Of a stretch of 16,156 bases of DNA, positions 1 to 6,791 are shown piece after piece (within the stretch, counting starts at the first letter, position 1; each line of letters starts with the position of its first letter). This DNA is from an uncultured Alistipes sp. (GTDB lineage: Bacteria; Bacteroidota; Bacteroidia; Bacteroidales; Rikenellaceae), in assembly GCA_934754975.1 (NCBI GenBank), contig CAKVKI010000028.1, forward strand, positions 1 to 16,156. Direction: 5' to 3'. The translations under genes and the position numbers were made by a program. Below the pieces are notes generated by a model. The model ran no database searches. It was not told the origin of the DNA and was given only the letters and a program-made list of their open reading frames with translations.

Positions 1-630
1 GCCCTGGCGCATCCCGACGTGGCGGGCATCGTCGTCGGCACGCGGCCCGACTGCGTGGACGCCGAAAAACTGGACTATTTCGCGGAGTTGGCGCGCGGGC
101 GGTATGTGGCCGTCGAGTACGGCATCGAATCGACCCGCGACGAGACGCTGCGGGCGGTGAACCGCGGGCATGATTTCGCCTGCGCGCGCCGCGCCGTGGA
201 GATGACCGCCGCGCGGGGACTGCACGTCGGGGCGCACTTTATCCTCGGACTGCCGGGCGAGACGGACGCGATGCTGCTGGAGCAGGTCGCGGCGATCAAT
301 TCGCTGCCGCTCACGACGCTGAAATTCCATCAGCTGCAGGTATTCCGCGGCACGGCGATGGCCGCCGAGTACGACGCCGACCCCGGCCGCTTCCGCTTCT
401 GGGAGATCGGCGAGTACATCGATCTTTTCGTCGAGGTGCTGCGCCGCCTGCGGCCCGATCTGGTCGTCGAGCGGTTTGCGAGCGAGGCTCCGCCCCGCTA
501 CCATTACGGCCGCAACTGGGGGCTGGTGCGCAACGAACAGCTGCTGGCGATGCTCGAAAAAAGATTGGAGCAGCGGAATGCGTACCAAGGCGAAATTTTT
601 ATACCTTTACAGTCGCTGCGACAGGTTTAG
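1..630 (+). CDS. TIGR01212-family (YhcC/YtqA-like) radical SAM protein, 3' part
   Basis: The reading frame is open from base 1 to the TAG at 628-630 and gives the C-terminal 209 residues; the start lies upstream of the window. Visible signatures are GTRPDC (residues 13-18 of the fragment), VEYGIES (near 38-44), an NRGH segment, and HFILGLPGE (79-87). This order is typical of the YhcC/YtqA radical SAM family (TIGR01212). The CxxxCxxC motif that binds the iron-sulfur cluster would be in the missing N-terminal third; family members are about 300 residues. The family has been linked to tRNA modification, but nothing here shows the substrate. The stop codon falls inside the first copy of a duplicated promoter repeat. 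Family assignment is firm; biological role is unknown from sequence. Confidence 0.88.
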   Translation, partial: ALAHPDVAGIVVGTRPDCVDAEKLDYFAELARGRYVAVEYGIESTRDETLRAVNRGHDFACARRAVEMTAARGLHVGAHFILGLPGETDAMLLEQVAAINSLPLTTLKFHQLQVFRGTAMAAEYDADPGRFRFWEIGEYIDLFVEVLRRLRPDLVVERFASEAPPRYHYGRNWGLVRNEQLLAMLEKRLEQRNAYQGEIFIPLQSLRQV

Positions 631-651
631 AGAGGATGCGCCCCGGCGATC

Positions 652-667
652 GGCAAATTTATTTGCC
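652..667. promoter_or_regulatory. Palindrome over the distal -33 box
   Basis: GGCAAAT, two bases, then ATTTGCC form a perfect dyad with 7-base arms. Its right half contains the TTTG of the distal promoter (662-665). A repressor or activator bound here would overlap the RNA polymerase contact. Its function as an operator is inferred. Confidence 0.45.
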
Positions 668-693
668 ATTGCGTCCGGCTTGCACTATCTTTG
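662..693 (+). promoter_or_regulatory. Distal promoter of the yitT-priA-comF operon (P1)
   Basis: A -33 box TTTG (662-665), 20 bases, then the -7 box TATCTTTG (686-693) match the primary-sigma promoter of Bacteroidota (TTTG / TAnnTTTG). Transcription would start near 700 and give an untranslated leader of about 110 bases before the ATG at 811, running through the second promoter. Confidence 0.7.
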
Positions 694-739
694 CCGAAAA
701 AGAAACTTCGGCTTAGACAGGCTGCGTCCCGGCATAGCT

Positions 740-751
740 CAAATGAATTTG
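740..751. promoter_or_regulatory. Palindrome over the proximal -33 box
   Basis: CAAAT-GA-ATTTG repeats the core of the palindrome at 652-667, here with 5-base arms only. It again covers the TTTG of the promoter (748-751). Conservation of the dyad, while bases just to its left (734-739) differ completely from the other copy, suggests it matters; the binding protein is unknown. Confidence 0.42.
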
Positions 752-779
752 GCTCTGCGCCCGACTTGCACTATCTTTG
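748..779 (+). promoter_or_regulatory. Proximal promoter of the yitT-priA-comF operon (P2)
   Basis: TTTG (748-751), 20 bases, then TATCTTTG (772-779). Box sequences and spacing are the same as in the distal promoter. Transcription would begin around 786, leaving a leader of roughly 25 bases before the ATG at 811, so this is probably the main promoter of the operon. Confidence 0.72.
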
Positions 780-810
780 CCTGCGCAATTGCTAATATTT
801 CCGAACCGAA

Positions 811-1707
811 ATGAAACCCATCACCAAGGACCTGATGCTGAAGCCTGTCAAGGAGTATTTCCTGATGACGGTCGGCATGATAATGTACTCTTTTGCATGG
901 ATCGGCTGTATCCTGCCCGCCAAAGGCGTCGGCGGCGGCGCCGCAGGTCTGTCGCTCGTGCTGAGCCATGCCGTCGAGGAGTGGCTCGGGGTCTCGATAC
1001 AGATCGGTACGATGGTATTCATCATCAACGGCATCCTGCTGCTGGTCGCGGGATTTATCATCGGCTGGAATTTCGGCGTGAAGACCGTTTACTGCGTCGT
1101 GGTGATTTCGCTGGGAATGAACTTCTGGCAGTCGGTGCTTCCGGAGGGCGATTTCCTGCATCTGGAACGCATTCTGTCGGTGATCCTGGGCGGTATCCTG
1201 GCCGGCCTGGGCGTGGCGATGTGCTTCGCGCAGGGAGGTTCGACGGGCGGAACGGACATCGCCGCGATGATTATCAACAAGTACCGCACGGTCAGCTACG
1301 GCAAGATCGTCATCTATTCGGACTTCGTCATCATCGGGTCGTCGATGCTCGTGGGATTCCATATCGACACGGTGATTTACGGCTATGTGATGACGGCGGT
1401 TTTCGGCTATACGGTCGATATGATCATGGCTGGGAACCAGCAGTCGAGCCAGGTTTTCATCGTGACGCACGACTATGAGAAGATGGCCGAGGCCATTGTC
1501 GAGAATATCCACCGCGGCGTGACGCTCATCGACTCGCAGGGGTGGTACACCAAGAAACAGTCGAAAATCGTCATGGTGGTATGCCGCAAGCGCGAAACCG
1601 CGATGATACTGAAATTCGTCAAGACGATAGATCCCGACGCCTTTATGACCGTGGGGTCGGTGATGGGCGTTTACGGCAAGGGATTCCAGACGCTCAATAA
1701 ACTCTGA
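811..1707 (+). CDS. YitT-family membrane protein (DUF161 + DUF2179)
   Basis: A 298-residue protein with an N-terminal multi-pass membrane part and a C-terminal soluble domain. Hydrophobic segments lie near residues 17-37, 67-90, 93-110, 122-142 and 164-185, with a less certain one after that. The glycine-rich GGSTGGTDIAAM after the fourth segment is a hallmark of the YitT/DUF161 family. From about residue 214 (QVFIVTHDYEKM to the end) the sequence matches the DUF2179 domain, with HRGVTLIDSQGWY and FMTVGSVMGVYGKGF. The family sits in the cytoplasmic membrane and its transport or signalling role is not established. The start follows a short leader behind the proximal promoter; no Shine-Dalgarno is visible. 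The stop TGA (1705-1707) overlaps the priA ATG by one base, so the two are probably translationally coupled. Confidence 0.88.
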   Translation: MKPITKDLMLKPVKEYFLMTVGMIMYSFAWIGCILPAKGVGGGAAGLSLVLSHAVEEWLGVSIQIGTMVFIINGILLLVAGFIIGWNFGVKTVYCVVVISLGMNFWQSVLPEGDFLHLERILSVILGGILAGLGVAMCFAQGGSTGGTDIAAMIINKYRTVSYGKIVIYSDFVIIGSSMLVGFHIDTVIYGYVMTAVFGYTVDMIMAGNQQSSQVFIVTHDYEKMAEAIVENIHRGVTLIDSQGWYTKKQSKIVMVVCRKRETAMILKFVKTIDPDAFMTVGSVMGVYGKGFQTLNKL

Positions 1708-3962
1708 TGCCCCTCTATGCCGATATAGTTCTTCCGTTGGCGCAGCCCGCCTATACGTTCGCCGTGCCCGAAGGGATGCATGTGGCGGAGGGGACGGCGG
1801 TAGCCGTGCAGTTCGGACCCCGCAAATTCTATACGGGCGTCGTATGGCGGGTGCATGACCGCCGTCCTCCGTTCAAGACAATCAAACCCATACAGCGCGT
1901 GTTGTACGACGCGCCCCTGCTCTCGGCGCAGCAAAAGGCGCTCTGGGAGTGGATCGCCGCGTACTATATGTGTTCGGCGGGCGAGGTGATGCGCGTGGCG
2001 CTGCCGTCGCTGATGAAGCCTTCGGGCGATACCGAGGAGGAGTTCGCCGAAGACGAATTCCGCCCGCGCACGGAGTGCTACGTGGCGCTGGCGCGGGAGC
2101 TGCACGACGAGGAGCGCCTGCACGAGGTCTTCGAGAAGCTCGGACGGCGCGCGCCCAAGCAGTACGAAGCCCTGCTGGAGATCGCTTCGGCGGGGGACGA
2201 GACCCGGATTTCGACGGGCGAGGTGGCCCGCCGCCTGCTGCGGGCCGACTATGCCGTGCTGCATGCGCTGGAGCGCAAGGGGCATATCGTCTGTACGGAG
2301 CGCGAACGCACCGTCGAGCGGGGCGGCTCGGCGTTCCGGCTGCCCGAACTGACTGCGCCGCAGCGCGAAACGCTCGGTTCGCTGCGGGAGCAGTTCGCCG
2401 GGAAGCCTGCGGCCCTGCTGCACGGCGTGACGGGGTCGGGAAAGACCGAAATTTACATACACCTGATCGCCGAAGCGCTGGCGCGGGGCGGCGACGTGCT
2501 GCTGCTCGTGCCCGAAATCGCCCTTACGGCGCAGCTGATCGGGCGCATGGAGCGCATTTTCGGCAGCCGCGTCACCCCCTATCATTCGAAACTTACGAAC
2601 CGCCGCCGCACGGAGACCTACCTGCGGCTGAACCGCTCCCAGGGGGGCGAGTTCGTCGTCGGCGTGCGGTCGTCGATATTTCTGCCGCTCAGGCATCTGC
2701 AGCTGATAATCGTGGACGAGGAGCATGACGCCAGCTACAAGCAGGCCGAGCCTGCGCCCCGCTACAACGCCCGGGACTGCGCCGTGGTGATGGCCCGCCT
2801 GTGGGGCGGCCGCACGCTGCTGGGAAGCGCCACGCCGTCGCTCGAAACGTGGCTCAACGCCGAGGGCGGGAAGTACGGCCGCGCCGTGCTGGCGGAGCGT
2901 TACGGTGACGCCCGGCCGCCCGAAATATTCGTTTCGGATACGATCCGCGCCGCCAAGCGCGGCGAGCGGCATGCGCATTTCAACAAACTGCTGCTGGACA
3001 AGATGGAAGAGACGCTGGGACGGGGCGAGCAGGTGATGCTGTTCCAGAACCGCCGCGGATTCTCGCCCTACGTCGAGTGTTCTCAGTGCGGGTGGACGGC
3101 CCGCTGTCCGCACTGCAACGTGACGCTGACCTACCACAAGGGCGGCGCCAGACTCGTCTGCCACTACTGCGGCTACACGGCCCCGGTGCCGGCGAAGTGC
3201 CCTTCGTGCAAGGTGACGGAGGTGCTGCCGCGGGGATTCGGCACGGAGAAGGTCGAGGAGGAGATCGCCCGGCTCTTCCCTGAAGCCCGCGTCGCCAGGC
3301 TGGACCGCGACAGCGTGACCTCAGAGCGGGCGTTCAACGCCATAATTTCCGATTTCGAAGCCCGCAGGACCGATATCCTGGTCGGGACGCAGATGATCGC
3401 GAAGGGATTCGACTTCGGCGGCGTGTCGCTGGTGGGGATTCTCAATGCCGACAACCTGCTGAACAACCCCGATTTCCGGGCCGCGGAGCGGGCTTTCCAG
3501 CTGATGCTGCAGGTCGCCGGACGCGCCGGACGCCGCTCGGACGGCGGGCAGGTGGTGATTCAGACCTCCGAGCCGGGGCATCCCGTGATCCGGCAGGTCA
3601 TGGTGGGCGATTTCGCCGGGATGGCCCGCGCGCAGCTCTCCGAACGCGAAGCGTTCTTCTATCCGCCCTATGCGCGGCTGACCTCGCTGACGCTGCGCCA
3701 CCGCGACGTCGCGCTGCTGCGCCGCGGCGTCACGGAGCTGGCGGCGCGCCTGCGCGTCAGGTTCGGCCGCCGCGTGCTGGGGCCGATGACGCCTCCGGTG
3801 GACCGCATCCGCGGCGAGTACCTCGCGGGTCTGCTGTTGAAAATCGAAAGCGGCGCATCGTCGGCCAGGGCCCGCGACCTGCTGGCCGCCGAGCTGAAGG
3901 CGTTCGCCGAAAATCCCGAATTCAAAACGATCACCGTCGTCTGCAATGTCGATCCTCAGTGA
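1707..3962 (+). CDS. priA: Primosomal replication restart helicase PriA (N')
   Basis: PriA is a 3'-to-5' helicase that recognises stalled forks and D-loops and reloads DnaB. The protein has 751 residues, close to E. coli PriA (732). In order it shows an N-terminal DNA-binding domain (about 1-100), a helicase core with Walker A GVTGSGKT (240-247), Walker B DEEH (337-340), motif III LGSATPS, and motifs V/VI QMIAKGFDF and QVAGRAGRR. Between the two helicase lobes are the eight zinc-binding cysteines in four CxxC pairs: C458/C461, C467/C470, C485/C488 and C498/C501. All key residues are present. The gene overlaps the YitT stop by one base and the comF start by 17 bases, so all three form one transcription unit. 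The replicative helicase gene dnaB follows after comF, which fits a shared replication role. Confidence 0.97.
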   Translation: MPLYADIVLPLAQPAYTFAVPEGMHVAEGTAVAVQFGPRKFYTGVVWRVHDRRPPFKTIKPIQRVLYDAPLLSAQQKALWEWIAAYYMCSAGEVMRVALPSLMKPSGDTEEEFAEDEFRPRTECYVALARELHDEERLHEVFEKLGRRAPKQYEALLEIASAGDETRISTGEVARRLLRADYAVLHALERKGHIVCTERERTVERGGSAFRLPELTAPQRETLGSLREQFAGKPAALLHGVTGSGKTEIYIHLIAEALARGGDVLLLVPEIALTAQLIGRMERIFGSRVTPYHSKLTNRRRTETYLRLNRSQGGEFVVGVRSSIFLPLRHLQLIIVDEEHDASYKQAEPAPRYNARDCAVVMARLWGGRTLLGSATPSLETWLNAEGGKYGRAVLAERYGDARPPEIFVSDTIRAAKRGERHAHFNKLLLDKMEETLGRGEQVMLFQNRRGFSPYVECSQCGWTARCPHCNVTLTYHKGGARLVCHYCGYTAPVPAKCPSCKVTEVLPRGFGTEKVEEEIARLFPEARVARLDRDSVTSERAFNAIISDFEARRTDILVGTQMIAKGFDFGGVSLVGILNADNLLNNPDFRAAERAFQLMLQVAGRAGRRSDGGQVVIQTSEPGHPVIRQVMVGDFAGMARAQLSEREAFFYPPYARLTSLTLRHRDVALLRRGVTELAARLRVRFGRRVLGPMTPPVDRIRGEYLAGLLLKIESGASSARARDLLAAELKAFAENPEFKTITVVCNVDPQ

Positions 3963-4668
3963 CCTGCTGCGCGACGTCGGGACGCTCTTCTTCCCGGCGC
4001 GCTGTCCCGTCTGCGGCGGACCGCTCGCGCAGGGCGAACGCACGGTGTGTACGTTCTGCCGCACGACGGCGCCCCTGACGGGGTTCTGGCGTGAGGCGGA
4101 CAATCCCCTGCTGTCGAAGTGCCGGGACATGCTGCCCGTCGAGCGGGCTTCGGGGTTTCTCTACTACATACACGGAAGCGGGTGGCGGGAGCTGATCCGC
4201 GGATTCAAATACCGGGGCGCCTGGCGCACGGCCCGCGCGATGGGCGAGTGGTACGGCCGCTGCCTGAAAGAGAGCGGGCTGTACGACGGGGTGGAGGTGG
4301 TCGTACCCCTGCCGCTGCACCCCGTCAAGCGGTGCCGGAGGGGATACAACCAGTCGGAGTACATCGCCGAGGGGATCGCTTCGCAGCTGGGCGCGGAGGT
4401 GGACCGCCGGAGCGTCCGCCGCAAACGCAATACGGAGAGCCAGGCCCTCAAACCGCGGCGCGAACGCGCCCGCAACGTCGATGAGGCTTTTGCCGTGCGC
4501 CGTCCCGAACGGCTCGAAGGGCGGCATGTACTGCTGGTGGACGACGTCTTTACGACGGGCAGCACGATGCTGTCGTGCGCCGGGGAGATGCTGCGCGCCG
4601 CGCCCGGCTGCAGGATCAGCATCGCGGCGCTCGCCGTCTCGCGGCGGGAGCTGGGGGTGAGGGAGTAA
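3946..4668 (+). CDS. comF: ComF-family phosphoribosyltransferase-like protein
   Basis: A 240-residue ComF/GntX-type protein. The N-terminus carries a four-cysteine zinc motif (C20, C23, C35, C38), and the C-terminal half is a type I phosphoribosyltransferase fold with the PRPP-loop motif VLLVDDVFTTGST (195-207). A conserved VVPLPLHPVKRCRRGYNQSE segment precedes it. ComF is needed for DNA uptake in naturally transformable bacteria and its relatives occur widely in others; its substrate is unsettled. The ATG lies within priA, and the 17-base overlap plus the cysteine cluster beginning 20 residues in support this start. Presence of the gene alone does not show that the organism is competent. Confidence 0.9.
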   Translation: MSILSDLLRDVGTLFFPARCPVCGGPLAQGERTVCTFCRTTAPLTGFWREADNPLLSKCRDMLPVERASGFLYYIHGSGWRELIRGFKYRGAWRTARAMGEWYGRCLKESGLYDGVEVVVPLPLHPVKRCRRGYNQSEYIAEGIASQLGAEVDRRSVRRKRNTESQALKPRRERARNVDEAFAVRRPERLEGRHVLLVDDVFTTGSTMLSCAGEMLRAAPGCRISIAALAVSRRELGVRE

Positions 4669-4704
4669 TTGAAAAATAAAAATTAAAAATTCTTTTTCGA
4701 CAGG
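4669..4704. other. AT-rich tract after comF, possible weak terminator
   Basis: Immediately after the comF stop is an A-rich run bounded by GAAAAA and TTTTTC, which are complementary and could form an AT-only stem ending in a T tract. It contrasts sharply with the GC-rich surroundings. It may mark the end of the yitT-priA-comF unit, but the stem is weak and no GC-rich terminator is visible. Confidence 0.3.
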
Positions 4705-4739
4705 GCGTTATCCCTTGCTGCGGGGACTGTTTGCGGGTG

Positions 4740-4760
4740 AATCGTGTTATTAACACGATT
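4740..4760. promoter_or_regulatory. Perfect 10-base-arm palindrome upstream of dnaB
   Basis: AATCGTGTTA (4740-4749), a single T, then TAACACGATT (4751-4760) form a perfect inverted repeat. The one-base centre and AT-rich arms make a protein-binding dyad more likely than a terminator. It ends 26 bases before the -33 box of the dnaB promoter, a position suited to an activator or a distal repressor. The binding factor is not known. Confidence 0.5.
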
Positions 4761-4786
4761 TTCGACAAGAACTTTGCCGCGGCCGT

Positions 4787-4817
4787 TTTGTTTTCTCCGC
4801 CCGAATCGCTATTTTTG
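4787..4817 (+). promoter_or_regulatory. Promoter of dnaB
   Basis: TTTG (4787-4790), 19 bases, then TATTTTTG (4810-4817) fit the Bacteroidota TTTG / TAnnTTTG promoter. The predicted start is near 4824 and would leave a very short leader before the ATG at 4841. It separates dnaB from the upstream operon. Confidence 0.65.
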
Positions 4818-4840
4818 GGCTCTGAACGAAAGCATAAATC

Positions 4841-6400
4841 ATGGCTAAAGATTATAACCCCTCCCAGCGCAACAGGGAGGCATTCGAGGCGCTGACCGAC
4901 ACCGCCGGCAACGTACCCCCGCAGGCGGTCGAGCTGGAAGAGGCCGTACTCGGCGCGCTGATGCTGGAAAAGGACAGCATCATCGCCGTACAGGAGTATG
5001 TTACGCCCGACGCATTTTACACCGAGGAACACCGCACGATCTACCGCGCCATCGAGGAGCTTTCGATGGAGCTGAAACCGATCGACCTCTATACCGTCAC
5101 CGAACGGCTCAAAGCCAAGAAGGAACTCAAGAAGGTGGGCGGCGCGTCGTATCTGGCGCAGCTGACGCAGAAGGTCGGCTCGGCCGCCAACGTCGAATTC
5201 CACGCCAAGATCATCGCCCAGAAGTACGTGCAGCGCGAGCTGATCCGCTCGGCGACCGAGATCCAGAAGCGGTCGTACGACGAATCGACCGACGTGACGG
5301 AGCTGATCGGATATGCCGAAGGCGAGATATTCAAGGTGGCCGAAGGGCACGTCAAGCGTTCGGTGCAGGCCTCGAAGGATATTCTGGCCCGCGCGCTGAT
5401 GCAGATCGAGGAGGCGTCGAAGAATACGAGCGCCTTCAACGGCGTGCCGTCGGGCTTCATGGCCATCGACCGCGTGACGCTGGGCTGGCAGCTCTCGGAC
5501 CTGATCATCATCGCCGCACGTCCTTCGATGGGCAAGACGGCGTTCGTACTCTCGATGGCCCGCAACATGGCGGTCGATCACGAGCAGGGCGTGGCGTTCT
5601 TCTCGCTCGAAATGTCCGCCGTACAGCTGATGATGCGTCTGATTATCGCTGAGACGGGACTGAGCGGAAACGACGTCAAGTCGGGCCGTCTGACGCCCGA
5701 ACAGTGGCGGCATCTGGAGTCGGCGACCAAGCCGCTGGGCAGTGCGCCGCTCTATATCGACGACACGCCGGCGCTTTCGGTCTTCGAATTCCGTTCGAAG
5801 GCCCGCCGTCTGAAGATACACCACGACATCAAGATCATCGTCATCGACTACCTCCAGCTGATGACCGGCAACCAGGATTCGAAGGGAAACCGCGAACAGG
5901 AGGTGGCCTTTATTTCGCGTACGCTCAAGGCGATCGCCAAGGAGCTGAACGTGCCGATGATCGCGCTCTCGCAGCTGAGCCGCGCCACCGAAATGCGCGG
6001 CGGCTCGAAGCGGCCCCAGCTCTCGGACCTCCGCGAGTCGGGCGCCATCGAGCAGGACGCCGACATCGTGGCCTTCATCCACCGTCCGGAGTATTACGGC
6101 ATCAACCAGGACGAGAACGGCATGCCCACGGCGGGCATGGCCGAGATCATCATCGCCAAGCACCGTAACGGCGCCGTGTGCGACGTGAACCTGCGCTTTC
6201 TCAAGGAGCAGGCGCGTTTCGCCGACGTGGACGACACGATGCTGCCGCCGTCGCAGGCCGCTGAGAGCCAGCAGGCTTACGACGACTATGCCAGCGGTTC
6301 GAATGCCGCTTCGGGCGGAGGACGCGGACTGGGCGCGGGAATCGGCGGCGGGGAGTTCGACCCCAATCCGCCGGCGCTGAACGACGAGGCGCCGTTCTAG
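4841..6400 (+). CDS. dnaB: Replicative DNA helicase DnaB
   Basis: DnaB is the hexameric helicase that unwinds DNA ahead of the replication fork in the 5'-to-3' direction and binds primase. This 519-residue protein has the N-terminal domain (VELEEAVLGALMLEKD near residue 30) and the RecA-like core: Walker A RPSMGKT (227-233), Walker B IIVIDYLQLM with D336, and QLSRATEMRGGSKRPQLSDL followed by ESGAIEQDAD. No intein interrupts it. It is longer than E. coli DnaB (471) mainly through a Gly/Ser-rich disordered C-terminal tail (from about residue 470) ending in acidic-hydrophobic NDEAPF, which loosely resembles the tip of SSB proteins; that likeness is only suggestive. A dedicated promoter and an upstream palindrome precede the ATG at 4841. 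The gene is followed by a 391-base spacer, so it is probably monocistronic. Confidence 0.97.
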   Translation: MAKDYNPSQRNREAFEALTDTAGNVPPQAVELEEAVLGALMLEKDSIIAVQEYVTPDAFYTEEHRTIYRAIEELSMELKPIDLYTVTERLKAKKELKKVGGASYLAQLTQKVGSAANVEFHAKIIAQKYVQRELIRSATEIQKRSYDESTDVTELIGYAEGEIFKVAEGHVKRSVQASKDILARALMQIEEASKNTSAFNGVPSGFMAIDRVTLGWQLSDLIIIAARPSMGKTAFVLSMARNMAVDHEQGVAFFSLEMSAVQLMMRLIIAETGLSGNDVKSGRLTPEQWRHLESATKPLGSAPLYIDDTPALSVFEFRSKARRLKIHHDIKIIVIDYLQLMTGNQDSKGNREQEVAFISRTLKAIAKELNVPMIALSQLSRATEMRGGSKRPQLSDLRESGAIEQDADIVAFIHRPEYYGINQDENGMPTAGMAEIIIAKHRNGAVCDVNLRFLKEQARFADVDDTMLPPSQAAESQQAYDDYASGSNAASGGGRGLGAGIGGGEFDPNPPALNDEAPF

Positions 6401-6411
6401 AGGGGCGTTGC

Positions 6412-6433
6412 AGTGTTTCCGGGGTGGGACACT
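6412..6433 (+). terminator. Hairpin 12 bases after the dnaB stop
   Basis: AGTGTTTC (6412-6419) can pair with GGGACACT (6426-6433), including two G-U pairs, around a six-base loop. Its position fits a transcript 3' end of dnaB, but no U tract follows, so termination is uncertain. Confidence 0.35.
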
Positions 6434-6649
6434 CTGAGGTGCGGCCGTTCCGAGATGCGGCTGTTGCGGGATGTTGCCGCGCTGGGCTGCGGTTCCGCCG
6501 GAGCGGGACTTTGCTGGGACGGACCGGATGGGGCGATGCGGCCGTGGGCCGCAGTGAAGCGGAGGCTTTCCCTGTGGGCGGCTTGGGACGGGCCGATTTG
6601 TAAACGCGGCTGAAAGCGGAGGTAATTTCCGGACGGAGCGTGAAACGAA

Positions 6650-6692
6650 CTGACCGACCTGCGTAAGCGGCAGTCAGGTTCCCTCCCGGGAA
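6650..6692. repeat. Cluster of overlapping inverted repeats
   Basis: Three short inverted repeats lie together: CTGAC/GTCAG (6650-6654 with 6673-6677), ACCTG/CAGGT (6657-6661 with 6675-6679), which excludes the first, and TTCCC/GGGAA (6679-6683 with 6688-6692). A compact cluster of this kind resembles dispersed REP-like intergenic elements or a structured leader; which one cannot be told from a single copy. Confidence 0.35.
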
Positions 6693-6791
6693 GGGATTTA
6701 GGGGTGGCAGACTTGCAGACGACGCCGATGGCGGCGGCCGGCAGCGGGAGAAGGTACGTTAAAGTATGAAGCTAATTTAATATTTTCTGAT

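Larger units (their letters stand above)
624..781 (+). repeat. Imperfect tandem duplication carrying two promoters
   Basis: Bases 624-695 and 710-781 align without gaps at an offset of 86 bases. By hand I count about 55 of 72 identical positions, and the last 17 bases (TTGCACTATCTTTGCC and the preceding C) are identical. The first copy begins inside the last codons of the radical SAM gene, including its TAG. Each copy carries a complete Bacteroidota promoter with the same 20-base spacing and a CAAAT-NN-ATTTG palindrome. It could be a local duplication or two insertions of a dispersed promoter-bearing repeat. Confidence 0.75.
6401..6791. other. 391-base GC-rich spacer between dnaB and yifB
   Basis: No convincing gene is present. 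A 66-codon open frame at 6413-6613 has a Trp/Gly/Cys-rich product without recognisable features and is probably chance. The spacer has a hairpin just after dnaB, a cluster of alternative short inverted repeats at 6650-6692, and an AT-rich stretch (6759-6790) right before the yifB ATG. I could not find a good TTTG / TAnnTTTG promoter here, although yifB must be transcribed from somewhere. Confidence 0.5.

Noticed and set aside
476..814. Open frame on + overlapping the radical SAM gene end and the tandem promoters
   Set aside because: Starts at a TTG inside a real gene and runs through two promoters; the product has no recognisable features.
1671..3164. Long - strand frame opposite priA
   Set aside because: Shadow of the priA coding strand; low-complexity Arg/His/Gln product without domains.
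4616..6163. Long - strand frame opposite dnaB
   Set aside because: Shadow of dnaB; no motif, and it would run through the dnaB promoter and palindrome.
6413..6613. 66-codon + strand frame after dnaB
   Set aside because: Overlaps the post-dnaB hairpin, has an odd Trp/Gly/Cys-rich composition and no membrane or domain pattern.
6755..6788. Possible -7 elements before yifB (TACGTTAA, TATTTTCT)
   Set aside because: They lack the TTTG ending and no TTTG box sits about 20 bases upstream, so I did not call a promoter.
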